A stretch of 64,000 nucleotides of DNA from Cordylochernes scorpioides (lineage: Eukaryota; Arthropoda; Arachnida; Pseudoscorpiones; Chernetidae), in assembly GCA_030710605.1 (NCBI GenBank), contig CP092870.1:15414684-15478683 (forward strand), given 5' to 3'. The notes under the pieces are model-generated. The model searched no databases. It saw nothing but the letters and a program-made list of their open reading frames with translations, and had not been told where the DNA came from. Of this stretch, positions 1-11,271 are shown in pieces. The stretch's first letter is position 1, and every line of letters starts with the position of its first letter. Position numbers and translations under genes: made by a program.

Positions 1-972
<972 letters not shown>

Positions 973-1148
973 ACACATCCTCCCTCCCTCATTCCATTCT
1001 CCTTCAACACATTCTGAATGAACATTGCCCTCCCTCCTCTAGCCTGCCTTTTTTATATTCTACTTTATGATTTTTTTTTTTTTTTGCAGACAACTACTCT
1101 TATTTTTTATTATTTAATATAAAAATGATCATCTATTTTATTGTAAAA

Positions 1149-1162
1149 AATAAAAGAATAAA
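1149..1162 (+). promoter_or_regulatory. Polyadenylation signals of SURF4
   Basis: Two AATAAA hexamers (1149-1154 and 1157-1162) lie about 180 bases after the stop codon, following an AT-rich 3' untranslated stretch. The transcript probably ends shortly after 1180. Confidence 0.7.
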
Positions 1163-1182
1163 AGTTATTTTGATATTTAGAT

Positions 1183-1700
1183 TATATTTCTTCTTTTTTT
1201 TTCCCCACCATTTATTTCTATAATAATTTGTAACCCTTGAAAAATTCTGTAACATCAATATTGTTATTAAAATTCTGATGTTTTCAATGGTCATTAGAGA
1301 AACCCAGAATGTATGTTATTGCATGCTGGGCCAAGATGCTGATACCTTTGTCTTTAAGATGGTGATTAGACAATTCAATAAAATAATCCCCTGTTTCAAT
1401 ATTGAGTAAAAATATCAAGGCTTCCAAGGATCAAGTCTTGTTCTGGTAGACTTGATGCTGTAACCAGGAGGGACACTCCCTCTTTAAAAATCCTGAGTTC
1501 AACTGACCCAGTTGATGGACCTCAGCAATGGTTCCACTCCAGGGATATTGAGGAGCTGCATCTGTGCTCATGTTAGAGTCAGAAGCAAAGGCTTCCATGT
1601 TTGGAATGGCCTCAAATCAAAGGCAAAGTCAGACTTTCACCAAAGTGTGCCTGGATCATGGTGCCATGATCAACGAAAGCTGCACCCCTATACCCCATTC
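1183..1700. other. No gene seen
   Basis: Unique-looking intergenic sequence. The short open frames at 1512-1812 run into the SINE and have no recognisable protein. Confidence 0.5.
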
Positions 1701-1895
1701 CACTAGGACCCGGGTTCGATTCCCGCATTGGACACTTTTTTCTGTTAAAAAAAAATGTTCCAATGGCCCCCGATTCTTGCAAAAGTCCAACCCCACCAGC
1801 GAGTGCAAGTAACCAAACGGGGCTCTGGCATTTGTAAGTGCAAAGTCGAACTGCTTTTCACATGTGTAGACAGAGTAGTCAACAGAGTAAAAGTA
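1701..1895 (+). mobile_element. tRNA-derived SINE, truncated at both ends
   Basis: It starts at the B-box part of the tRNA head (GGGTTCGATTCCCGC), then a T-run, then the body words CCAATGGCCCCCGATTC, CCAACCCCACCAGCGAG and ACATGTGTAGACA. The front of the tRNA head and the tail GGGATAAGC are missing. Better copies lie at 4053, 4965, 21045 and 60280. Confidence 0.85.
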
Positions 1896-1924
1896 TTTAT
1901 ACTTTCAAAAGTGTTTACTTTCCG

Positions 1925-2420
1925 CTTCTTGCTAACTGCTCTAATTTGAAATATTTGGTAGGTTTTATTTATTTATATATTTTCATTTTTAGATATAACT
2001 GATCTAATTCGTCGTTTAAAATAACTTCTCTTGAAATATTTGGTATGTTTTATTTATTTATATATATTTTCATTTTTAGATATAACTGATCTAATTCGCC
2101 ATTTAAAATAACTGCTCTAATTCGAAATATTTGGTATGTTTTATTTGTGTTCACTCTATTTCTATTTTTTTGAAGTATTATAATTTCCATGTTTCAAAAA
2201 CCTATTTCAAAAAGGTTGTTAGAAATATGTAAGGCCTGAAATAGCTTTACATGCGAACATTTATGATGCCAAGCGTAGCTTAATAACTGTGTGCTCTTGA
2301 AATATTTTGTATGTTTTATTTATTTATATATATTTTCATTTTTAGATATAACTGATCTAATTCGCCGTTTAAAATAACTGCTCTAATTCGAAATATTTGG
2401 TATTTATTTATTGAAGTCCT
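1925..2420 (+). repeat. AT-rich imperfect tandem repeats
   Basis: The segment TTAGATATAACTGATCTAAT recurs near 1988, 2079 and 2342, each time followed by TCG and a TTTAAAATAACT-type block and then GAAATATTTGGTA. Units are about 90-115 bp, with an unrelated 150-bp stretch between the second and third copies. They lie just upstream of a Helitron-type reading frame and may belong to its leader. Confidence 0.6.
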
Positions 2421-2999
2421 TTTTTAAATTTTCTTATGGAGTTTTTTAATTATTGCTTTTATCTTTTAAATACAGTTTATTTATTATATTTTCTACATAT
2501 ATGGGTTGTATCTAAAAAATAGGTTATTTATATTTTTAAATAAGCGAGGGATTTCTTTAACAGATTCATTTATTTGTCTTTTTGAGGTCCTTTTTCAAAA
2601 TTTTATTTAAGATATTTTAATTTATTTGATTAATTTGATTGATTTTATATTTAGATTATTTATAGTTTTTTTTTAACATATAGGGGTTGTATTTTGTATT
2701 TTAGAAAATTATTTCTATTTTTTTCCTCAAAAAAGCATGCTTTTTCATTGCCGTGTCCTGCGGTTGGTCTATTTTTGAGGCTTTTTAATGATAACTGGTT
2801 TTGTACATTAATTTTTTAGCTTTTTAATATTATGCTTTTAGTTTTTTATAATCTTTTTAACATATCTGGAAGGTTATTTTGAAGAAAAAAATTAGGAATT
2901 TTGATTTTTACCTCAAAATGACAGGTATTTTTTATGCTTTGTTTATAAATTGCTGGTTTTTAAGCTTTTGTTATTAATCTCAATATTTTTTTTCAGAAT
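2421..2999 (+). other. AT-rich leader, no gene
   Basis: Low-complexity AT-rich DNA ending in a T-run and CAG at 2992-2997 directly before an ATG. That resembles a 3' splice site in front of the Helitron reading frame. No 5' Helitron end (TC) could be fixed. Confidence 0.4.
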
Positions 3000-3623
3000 A
3001 TGCCTCGCCGCAGCCGACCTTTAATTGGTAGGAATACGGCTGCTTCCAGGAGATATAGGAATGCTATAGCTATTGAGACACCACTTCAAAGTGAGACGCG
3101 TCGTGCGCTTCGCCGTCTTAGGTATTCTGAAGCCCGCGTCGCAGCTGCACAAACTATGCAAGTTCCTGTTCAGCGTATTCAGCTTTGGACTCATAAGCCG
3201 TTTTCAGGTTTGCAGTATAATAGCCATATTGATTATAAAGCTGATTCATCTGTCGATATAGGCCAAATGTCTCGGGTATGCCAGTTTTGCTCTGCTTTGA
3301 GATTTAGAGATGAACCCTTTGGCCTCTGTTGTAAACAAGGTAGAGTTTCTCTACCTGCTATTGAGTCCCCTCCAGAACCTATTTTCTCTTTGCTCTCTGG
3401 CCTACATCCTCTATCGAAGTCCTTCTTGCTGCATATCCGTAGATATAACTCTATATTCCAAATGACATCTTTTGGTGCTAGACAAGTTGTAACTGTAAAT
3501 ATGCATATTTTGTGTGGTATTACAAAAGTTTCAATAAATATCTTTTTTAAATATTTTCTCTTCAAGCCCATCATACACCACACATGCTACATTTTTCACA
3601 TGTTTCAATGTGTAGGTTTTTAA
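3000..3623 (+). pseudogene. Helitron Rep/helicase N-terminal fragment
   Basis: A 207-codon frame whose first ~165 residues look like the region before the Rep domain of animal Helitron proteins. It opens with a basic arginine-rich start (MPRRSRPLIG), followed by a Cys-X2-Cys...Cys-Cys cluster (VCQFCSALRF, GLCCKQGRV) and the family phrase IRRYNSIFQMTSFGA. After about residue 170 it becomes AT-rich and no longer resembles the family. The Rep HUH motif and the helicase domain are absent, so this is only the first part of a transposase. A second start of the same kind lies at 5385-5490 on the other strand. Known family knowledge: the zinc-binding N-terminus precedes the Rep nuclease in Helitron proteins. 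Non-functional here by truncation. Confidence 0.8.
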
Positions 3624-4052
3624 ACCTTCATGGTAAGGTATTCTTACTTAAGAAGTATACTGTGTTAGAAAAATTTATGGTTTTTAATTATTGGTTATTT
3701 TATTGTGTTTATTTTACATACATGTGTTTATATTACAAAGTATGTGTTATTTTTTGATAATTTGATTGGAAATATTAGTTTTAGCACAACTTGCTTCATA
3801 CCGTAATGTTATATCTGTGTTGGCTTGCTGAACAATACTGGCCCAACATGAATTTACCTATGTTACCCAAATTACCATTTTAGCATAAGTATACATCTTG
3901 CACCTAATAAGAGACCTAAACAATGTGTAAGGTTGAACAAAGAGTGGTCTAACATACACATTGTTTCGGTTTCAGTGAACAAAGAGGTCAGTAAATTTTA
4001 TTAGAAAAAAAAAAAAAAAACTATTCCATGTAATGTAATAGAAACAAAATAC
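3624..4052. other. AT-rich, no gene
   Basis: No coding potential or recognisable repeat. A long A-run at about 4003-4020 abuts the SINE head. Confidence 0.5.
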
Positions 4053-4313
4053 GACCACTACGACCCGGGTTCGATCCCCGCATTGGACACTTTTTTCTGT
4101 TTAAAAAAAAAATGCTCCAATGGCCCCCCGATTCTTGCAAAAGTCCAACCCCACCAGCGAGTGCAAGTAACCAAACGGGGCTCTGGCACATTTGTAAGTG
4201 CAAAGTCGAACTGCTTTCACATGTGTAGACATGTGGTGCGCTTACAGTAAAAAGCAGTCGCTAACTACCCACCATGCTTATCATGGCCTGTACCACGTGT
4301 ACTAGGGATAAGC
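4053..4313 (+). mobile_element. tRNA-derived SINE, plus orientation
   Basis: It opens within the tRNA head (ACGACCCGGGTTCGATCC contains the B box) and runs through the complete body to the tail ACTAGGGATAAGC. The front of the head, including the A box, is missing. Confidence 0.85.
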
Positions 4314-4639
4314 AAAAAAATAAAAATAAAAAAATAATGAGGATTAAAGATTTTGATTTGTGTTGAAAATTTTGCATGCATTTCTCTATTTCTGTTCTTA
4401 TCTTGCAAAGCTAATGGATTGTTTAGGTTGCTTATTTTTGACTCGCCAATTTGTTTAGTGATAAAGTGGTATAGCATTCTTTTTCAGAGCATCACCCTAC
4501 AAAAAAATTACCTGACCTTTCCTAATATTCAGATAGATTGATTATATCAACGTACTAGACTACAAACATTCCCTTGAGTAAAAGCAATTATTTAAAAAAA
4601 AATCTTATCTAAATATATATCACTCGGGTAGATATGCAC
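4314..4639. other. AT-rich, no gene
   Basis: A-rich continuation of the SINE tail, then AT-rich DNA without recognisable features. Confidence 0.4.
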
Positions 4640-4678
4640 ACGGGTCAATCCCGGGGCGAAGCCCGGGTCGGCGTCTAG
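4640..4678 (+). mobile_element. Helitron 3' end
   Basis: A GC hairpin (CCCGGG, loop GCGAAG, CCCGGG) is followed by TCGGCGT and then CTAG, with T as the next base. This is the standard Helitron 3' terminus: a short hairpin about ten bases before CTRR, inserted before T. The element would extend leftwards, possibly to the Rep-like frame at 3000, with a SINE inserted between them. Confidence 0.7.
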
Positions 4679-4689
4679 TATACAATATA

Positions 4690-4810
4690 ATCTAATTAAA
4701 TCAACACACGATAATTCGACCATTTTTGATGTCTCGACCTACGGCCTATCATATGACAAACTAATTCGACACTTTCGATAATTCAACTATTTTGAAATTC
4801 AAATTTCAAC
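4690..4810 (-). mobile_element. Fragment of pogo-like element
   Basis: Read on the minus strand it matches, with differences, the right part of the element at 46389-47443 (words TGATAGGCCG, GAGGTCGGGACATCA-type and ATGGTCGAATTA). Confidence 0.5.
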
Positions 4811-4964
4811 AGTTGATATTTGTCTAAAACCCCTATTATTAACAACATATCAGACTGCAGAGTGCAAAAATGTAGAAAATTGTATGTATATAATTGTATG
4901 CATATATTTGTATGTATATAATTGTATGCAAATAATTGTATGTATAGAGCAATGAGTAAAATAA

Positions 4965-5277
4965 TTTTTTTTTGCTTATCCCTAGTACACGTGGAACAGG
5001 CCTTGATAATCATGGTGGGTAGAGTAGGCGACTGCTTTTACTGTAAGTACACCACATGTCTAAACATGTGAAAAGCAGTTCGACTTTGCATTTACAAATG
5101 TGCCAAAGCCCCATTTGATTACTTGCGCTTGTTGGTGGGGTTGGACTTTTGCAAGAATCGGAAGCCATTGGAGCAATTTTGTTTTATTTTTTGAGAAAAA
5201 AATGCCCAATGCGGGAATCGAACCCGGGTCGTAGCGGTCGAAAACCAACGGCTTAGACCATCCTTCCACCAACCCCC
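4965..5277 (-). mobile_element. Full-length tRNA-derived SINE with target duplication
   Basis: A 313-bp copy, head on the right. The tRNA head has an A-box-like stretch (TGGTCTAAGCCGTTGG) and a B box (GGTTCGATTCCCGC), then a T-run, the body, and the tail GGGATAAGC followed by an A-run. The 10-bp direct repeat AGTAAAATAA flanks it (4955-4964 and 5278-5287), which is LINE-type target-primed insertion. Confidence 0.9.
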
Positions 5278-5384
5278 AGTAAAATAAGTAAATAAAAAGA
5301 AGACCAAAAATAAGTGATAATAGTTTATTGAATAACAAATAAAATAAAAAATCTTTCAGGTGAAAAATTATAGGCATTGGTAAA

Positions 5385-5490
5385 AAAGTAAACAAGAGAA
5401 ATAGCAATTGGGGTTTTGTGTCTGCGGCGAGTCATATTAGCACGCCTAGCGGTTAGGGGAGTGAGTCTTCCACGGCCTTTTCGAGGCATG
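5385..5490 (-). pseudogene. Helitron transposase start fragment
   Basis: On the minus strand a T-run plus CAG is followed by CGTCTTCTGTC and an ATG opening a basic peptide (MPRKGRGRLTPLTARRANMT). This resembles the start of the frame at 3000. Only about 30 residues remain before the sequence turns into AT-rich DNA. Confidence 0.5.
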
Positions 5491-5824
5491 ACAGAAGACG
5501 CTGAAAAAAAAAAGGTAAAATAAGAACCAAGCAGAGGAAAACTATAAAACTGAAAGCCAGGACAGGCATAAAAAGAAAATTCCAAGCATGTGAGGAAACA
5601 ATTGAAGAAAAAAAAAAGGATTCCAAAAAAATACTGCAAAAAAGAAACCAGACACAAAAAGCAACAATTGAGTACACAAATACAGCATCAGCCTATTTAT
5701 GAGAAGAAAAAAAACGACAGACACAAAAATGGAGCTAAATTCAAATGAAAAACTATAACAGATCAAGTAATCAAATCAGGCATTATGAAAGATACTGCAA
5801 AAAAGAAAATAAGACACAAAAATG

Positions 5825-6600
5825 GAGCTAAATATGTAAAAAACATGTATACAAAAAAGCAAAGCCCAATTCCAAACCCAAATATTTTTTTATGAGAAGA
5901 ACATCAACATAATGCATGATTACGGCAGTCCATAGCTTCCCTGACAAAAATTCACCAAAAAAGTTAAATATTCCAAAATATTTCTGTGTATATATTGCTA
6001 AATGTGTATATAACATGTATATAAAAAAGCAAAGCTTAATTTTAAATTTCATTATCCTTTTCACAGGAAAAGCATCAAAATACTGCATAAGTACGGCACT
6101 TTTGCAGCCCCCCTGACAAAAATTCACTAAAAGAGTTAAGTATTCAAAAAATATTTTGGTATATATATTGCTAAATGTGTAACAAACATGTCTATAAAAA
6201 AGCAATGCTTAATTCTAAGTTTTAATTTTTTTTTTTAAATAAAAGCTACAAAAGCAAATAGGAAGAAGTGGGGCCATTTAGCCATTTTCAAAATTTGATT
6301 GTGAAAGAGTAAATAAATGAATAAATAAGGACAAATATAAAGAGAAAGTATTGCTAAATGTGTAACAAACATGTCTATAAAAAAAGCAATGCCTAATTCT
6401 AAGTTTTAATTTTTCTTTATAAGAAAAGCTACAAAAGCAAATAGGGAGAAGTGGAGCCATTTTCAAAATCTGATTGTGAAAGAGTAAAAAAATGAGTAAA
6501 TAAGAGCAAATATAAAGAAAAAGTATTGCTAAATGTGTAATAAACATGTATATAAAAAAGCAAAGCTTAATTCTAAGTTTTAATATAAAGAAGAAATAAG
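5825..6600 (+). repeat. About 175-bp tandem repeat, five imperfect units
   Basis: The segment AACATGTNTATAAAAAAGCA recurs near 5842, 6017, 6185, 6367 and 6543, spaced 168-182 bp. Neighbouring units share further blocks (CCTGACAAAAATTCAC; AGAAGTGGNGCCATTT). Open frames here are AT-rich shadows. Confidence 0.75.
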
Positions 6601-6644
6601 ACACAAAAATGGAGCTAAATTCAAATGAAAAATTATAACAAATT

Positions 6645-6795
6645 AATAAAAAAAATAAGACCTAATCCAAATGTCACCATCATCAGACAAAAGAAAAAAT
6701 GAGATTTTATTCTTTAGTTCATTTATTCTTTTGTCTGATGCTGTTGCTGAAACGTCACACACTATTAAATTATTTGGATTAGGTCTTATTAATGA
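6645..6795. mobile_element. Small foldback element
   Basis: Inverted arms AATAAGACCTAATCCAAAT and ATTTGGATTAGGTCTTATT enclose about 110 bp. Just inside the right arm the sequence GTCTGATG...CTGAAACGTC recalls a degraded hammerhead core. Confidence 0.6.
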
Positions 6796-7448
6796 GAAAA
6801 AAAAATGCCAAAGAGAGATGAAAAGATGCCAAAAAAGATAACCAGATACAAAAATTGTGCTAAATTCAAATGAAAAACTATAACAAACACTTATAAAAGA
6901 TAATTATTATAGAATAAAAGTAATAATGCAATCTACAATTCGAAAAATGTATATATTTAAATGAAAAACTATAACAAAGTACTTACAAATTATAATCATA
7001 ATCAAGAAATATATATTTCAAAACACATTTTTACGCATTTCAAAATAAATGAATTGATGATGATAAATGCAAAAAATCTACGATTGTAAAATAGATTAAA
7101 TTAAAAAATAAAAATAACTGTTAACATTAGGAAAATAAAAACAGGCCTATTATACGAAGAAAAAAATAACGAAAATTTTGGTATATAGATTGTTATGTGT
7201 AGTTCAGAATCTTCGGAGGAGATAGCTCAGGACTTTACAATGGAAAACTCTGTTACGGTATTATCTATATAGATTGATAAACTTGGTGAGTGATGTTTTC
7301 CTCACAACAAAACTAGAAACAAGAAATGATAATTCAGTTAAAGAATTTACATACCTTCCTTATATAACATTAAACATAAACGTATTTACATATTTACTAA
7401 TAGAGACATTTGATTCACATTTGATTTACATAAACCAATTTCGTGACA
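6796..7448. other. AT-rich, no gene
   Basis: The word CAAATGAAAAACTATAACAAA-like recurs at about 6620, 6867 and 6958, as well as near 5745. Nothing else is recognisable. Confidence 0.4.
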
Positions 7449-7556
7449 ATATTATGATACATTAACGCGCCATCTGTTATCAAAATTAGAAACTATTATA
7501 GACGCGTATGATTCTTTTTAAAGTGTTAGTGGCCCGCTAATGCATCATAATATAAG
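7449..7556. mobile_element. Short foldback, family B
   Basis: Left arm ATTATGATACATTAACGCGCC with GACGCGTATGATTC; the right end is the inverse GCTAATGCATCATAAT. Longer relatives lie at 26441, 36428, 47610, 48848 and 51900. Confidence 0.6.
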
Positions 7557-7767
7557 TCTATTGTTTAACAACGATATATTTGGAAAATTTCCAAAGATTC
7601 AGTCTATATTTTACTTCAGTGAGCCGCCGTAATTTGTCAGTTCCGACTCTGCTTCATTCTACCCAACCTTATCTTTCACCGCCAGACTGATAAACCATGG
7701 TATCAGCCCGCTCTAACTGAAGTCACAGTGTTGATTGATTTTCCTGGCTTGTGCGATTTCATTGATA

Positions 7768-8010
7768 CAACAACAATAAAAAGCTTTATTAAGACCTTTT
7801 AGTCTTATACAGATTCTCCGAGCACAAATGTAGGATACATGTAGAAATAACAGTAATAATACCAGCAATAAGCATTGTTATTATTATAATTTTTAAAGCT
7901 AATCACACATAATGATAATATGAAATTTATATACAGGAAAACTTAATTAAGACAATCAAGTTAATAATTAGATTAGTCTGGGTAAATTGGAGGAAAAAAT
8001 AAATATTGGA
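7768..8010 (-). mobile_element. LINE-type 3' end fragment
   Basis: On the minus strand it ends in AATAAAGC followed by (TTG)n, preceded by GAATCTGTATAAGAC. This is the terminal cassette shared with 49065-49320, 55508-55938 and 63735. No coding sequence is recognised. Confidence 0.55.
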
Positions 8011-8404
8011 GGAAAAGAAATATGATTTTCTTGATACCTATCCAAATTAAAATTGAGATAGAGTCGTTTAATATATTTTTATTTAAAGTATTCAGTTAAA
8101 TATCTTCAATTTAGAGATATTTTTATTTGTTTATTTTATCCCCCTCTCCTCCCAAAAAAAAAAAAAAACAAGGTGCGATATTGAAGTATTGCGCCTATTA
8201 CAGAGGAAACAAATGAAACAGATAAACAAAGAGACTGAAACTTAGGATTGAATTTACATATTTACATGCATCACTCGACAGAGTTCATATCATTAATATG
8301 GACAAAGTGGTTGATGTAAGAGATTTGAATCATTTAGATCACAGTCAAACGATGTTTAGCTTAATCGAGTTTACAGTCTCAATTACAGTCTTAAAAAAAA
8401 AAAA
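8011..8404. other. AT-rich, no gene
   Basis: Contains A-runs at 8153-8168 and 8393-8406 and no recognisable gene or repeat. Confidence 0.4.
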
Positions 8405-8765
8405 AACACGTTCTGACAATTACTGAAGAATTCCCCCCATTACCTGCCTAATTGTACAGCCCTTGATGCAGAGAGGAAGGCCCTATATCAACAAATTAAA
8501 TGTACCAACACTTCACCCTACGTATTGCTTTCAAAATTATCAGCAAACAAATCCAAGGCAATAGCTTAATACAAATTTTTTAGATCATCATTATTGTAAG
8601 GACCAGTCAACAAGTGAATGACTTTGGGACGAAGAGTAAAGCCAGTTCAATTTCTATTTCACTACCTATGTAAATAACACAAGATGATTATTACCTTACC
8701 CAATTGGAAGAATCTGTATGGGGCAAGTCCCTAATAAAGGCTCGTGTGTGGGTGTGTGAATCATT
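8405..8765 (+). mobile_element. LINE 3' terminal fragment
   Basis: It nearly matches the inverse of 32290-32660. It ends GAATCTGTATGGGGCAAGTC, CCTAATAAAGGCT and a GTGTGTG tail. Broken frames suggest the end of a non-LTR retrotransposon protein, but no domain is identifiable. Confidence 0.55.
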
Positions 8766-8919
8766 TAGATCAGGGAACAACCGATGTCTCACTACTACAA
8801 AGTTCAGACAGTCGTAGATAAGGTGAAGAGCAGTTTTTTGGTTTAACTTAGATATACATTCCTACACAGAGTCCTATAGAGAAGCAAATGTCCACATCCT
8901 CAAGATAGAGGTTGCCTGG

Positions 8920-9060
8920 CCAGTATTCCTATTTCTATGAAAAATAGACGAAGACAAAATATTTTTGTCGAAAATTTGAGAAAATAAGAAAACTCTAACT
9001 GGTCGAATTGTCTATTTTTCATAGAAAAATATCCATAGTTCATTAAAAACAACAATTTAC
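8920..9060 (+). mobile_element. Foldback with decayed hammerhead centre
   Basis: Arms TTTCTATGAAAAATAGAC and GTCTATTTTTCATAGAAA enclose GACGA, a GACAAAA/TTTTGTC hairpin and GAAA, followed by GAGAAAAT. It matches the hammerhead at 33168-33212, but the start of the core reads ATAGACGA instead of CTGACGA. Confidence 0.6.
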
Positions 9061-9230
9061 TGTATACAATAAGGAAAAATGCAGGGTACATAAGAAATTC
9101 AACTCGGTACAATAGTGAAGCGGTCTGGAGATTAAAATGGAGAAACCGCTGAGAGGATTCATCATTGATGAGCCATACCCTCCCTCTTTCAATTTTTATT
9201 CATTGCAGGATGAAGGCTGTATGAGTACAT
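9040..9230 (+). mobile_element. Family B element, partial
   Basis: Contains the family B centre (GAGAAACCGCTGAGAGG, ATTGATGAGCCAT) and the following CATTGCAGGATGAAGG-type flank. Confidence 0.5.
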
Positions 9231-9384
9231 TTTATTTATAAATTTTAGAAAAAAGGAGCGTTAAAATATGTTGCTAATTTTCAGTGTTTATGTTCGCTCA
9301 GAAGTAGACACTCCAAGTCTATGTCAAGAATTACGTCTTTTGTTGGGGCGCGGGGTAATTAATTATAAAACAACAGAATTACAC

Positions 9385-9520
9385 TTATAGACAAAAATCA
9401 AGGAAGTTATACCTTTTAGCATATATATCGGGTTTCAGACAATAACTCTGAAAGATATTACAGTGATCTTTATTGAACAAAATTGCCTCTGTCCTCTAAA
9501 AAAAAAAATGACCGGTTACA
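9385..9520 (+). mobile_element. Tc1-type MITE, partial
   Basis: Shares ACAAAAATCAAGGAAGTT, CCTTTTAGCATATATATCGG and AGTGATCTTTATTGAA with copies at 10001, 18423 and 37738. The right terminal repeat is missing. Confidence 0.6.
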
Positions 9521-10000
9521 TAAAATACTTTTTACTTCCATAAGTTTTGCCTCCCTGAGTGCAATTGTCATTGTCAACAACCCATAGTAAAACCAAGATC
9601 TCAATGTCCATCAATAAACGGCTCAGCGAACAGGACGTCACTTCATGGAGCTATTGTACTAACTACCTTTTCTTCCATCACCTGTGTGATCACTAATCAG
9701 TACGTTTGGAGTAGTTACGGTAACCTTTAACCTATAATCTTAAAACCTAGAGTCGAATTTATAAAGAAAAGTAACCAAATTGTTTAAAAAACACACATCT
9801 ATAACCACATAATTGGTTATAAACAGCTTTAAATGGACGAATTGAAGGTATCAGATCATGAGAACGCCTTCGTACTTAATTTGTGGATAAGCTGAAGAGA
9901 GTGAACCAAGACAGCATTTTGCTAAAAGTCGAGACTATGGCTATGGATTGATATGATCTTGTAGGAAACTGATTGAAGAAGCACACTAGTCTTAGGATTA
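9521..10000. other. No gene seen
   Basis: Moderately AT-rich DNA without recognisable coding sequence or repeat. Confidence 0.4.
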
Positions 10001-10504
10001 CACTCATGGACAAAAACTTAAGGAATTGGAACGTCTTTGGTGCCGCCAGACATCTGTCTTTTTGATGGAGACAGAGGTAATTTTGTATAGTATATCTATT
10101 TTAAGTTTATTTAATTGTTTCCACCGAGTATGTGTGTAAGATCACAAGTAAATAGGCGATCTCTCTAATCGTAAAAAGAAGGATTTCACTTTGTAAACTA
10201 TGGTATAAGTTTTATTTTGTTCTCTCTCTTGTAGTAAATCAATAATGTTTGATTAATCTTCTTGGAATAAGTATCTTTAAAAAGTCTAAGCAAAGTCAAC
10301 ATTCAGTTTAGACTTGATTTTCTCGTTTATCTTCAATAAAGGTCACTGTAATATATTTTAGAGTTATTGTCTTTATCCCGATATACATGCTAAAAGGTAA
10401 AAATTTCCTTAAATGTTGTCCATGAGTTTATCTTTCAGAGTTATTGTCTGGATCCCGATATACATGCTAAAAGGTACAATTTCCTTATGTTTTGTCTATG
10501 AGTC
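10001..10504. mobile_element. Tc1-type MITE with duplicated right end
   Basis: Ends CACTCATGGACAAAAACTTA and the inverse CATGAGT after a TA. The right terminal block (GAGTTATTGTCT...GATATACATGCTAAAAGGTA) occurs twice, ending at about 10427 and again at 10504. The centre contains about 230 bp not found in the short copies. Confidence 0.65.
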
Positions 10505-10919
10505 TATATGGTGCTAACAGCTTTAATCAAAGGCTTTGTGTAGTGAACAAAACATTTTAAAACGATTCAGTTCTTTATTTCATATTTTATCGTTAACTTT
10601 AGGGAATCCTTTATTGTTTGGTAGAATACACATTTAGCACAACGTCCATATCTAAAAAGATTAATTTAACCAATTCTTTGTTGAGATTAAAAAGGCAAAA
10701 GAATATATTTTTATATAAAGAAAGGGTTAAATAAATAGAAATATTGGAATATAGAAACTCAAAAAAAGTTTTAAAATAATATCACACAAGAGAAACAAAA
10801 CATCTAAAATGTAAAGAGAGTCGAATCAAGTTTTTACGATCATTTATTCATCGTTTTCAAGAAAAAGAAAGCATCCCAAAAGAAAAGAAACAAGCCAGGC
10901 GTTCGGCGCAGTTTCCCTC
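10505..10919. other. No gene seen
   Basis: AT-rich DNA; its right end probably belongs to the 3' flank of the minus-strand exon at 10999-11271. Confidence 0.4.
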
Positions 10920-10924
10920 TAATT

Positions 10925-10940
10925 ATTTATTGAAACCAAA
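10925..10940 (-). promoter_or_regulatory. Possible polyadenylation signal
   Basis: AATAAATAATTAG on the minus strand, about 60 bases after the stop codon of the 90-codon frame. It supports that frame being the end of a transcript, or of an old retrocopy. Confidence 0.35.
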
Positions 10941-10998
10941 CAAGTTTTCCAAAGTCGTTCTCACAGGAAGAAAAGGATGAAATTTAACGGCGTTTTGT

Positions 10999-11271
10999 TT
11001 ATTTGTGCTCAATTTGTCTCGTAACCTTTTTATTCGCCGTTTCTTTCCAAAGGAAATGCTCTCCATTCTCTTCATAATACTCTTTATTTCTCCAAATAAT
11101 TCTATCTCCCTTTGTTGCCTTTATGGCTTTGTCTTGATAGCTTCTGGTGTAATTGCCTTCAGGTCGTCTGTAGGGAGGATAATCAAGCCCAACTATCTCA
11201 ATTCTTCTTTTTCTCCCATTTTCCCAGATTTGAGTGCCGACTATTTTTACTGGATTGGACACAAGTTGCAC
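10999..11271 (-). CDS. Unrecognised 90-codon exon-like frame
   Basis: I do not recognise this protein. It is hydrophilic and of normal composition (for example EIVGLDYPPYRRPEGNY and KEYYEENGEHFLWKE), unlike the AT-rich shadow frames around it. A possible acceptor, CCAATCCAG, lies near its start, and a stop codon followed by an AATAAA lies at its end, so it could be a terminal exon or a captured gene piece. The tandem array to its right (11180-13690) repeats its first third together with about 170 bp of flanking sequence; copies decay quickly, whereas this one stays open. It may be host, transposon or retrocopy sequence; function unknown. Confidence 0.35.
   Translation of the reverse strand: MQLVSNPVKIVGTQIWENGRKRRIEIVGLDYPPYRRPEGNYTRSYQDKAIKATKGDRIIWRNKEYYEENGEHFLWKETANKKVTRQIEHK

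Noticed and set aside
3073..3583. Other frames over the Helitron fragment
   Set aside because: Shadows of the 207-codon frame that has the recognisable Helitron motifs.
6720..6770. Hammerhead in GTCTGATG...CTGAAACGTC
   Set aside because: The A after CTGATG and a pairing stem II are missing; only a faint resemblance remains.
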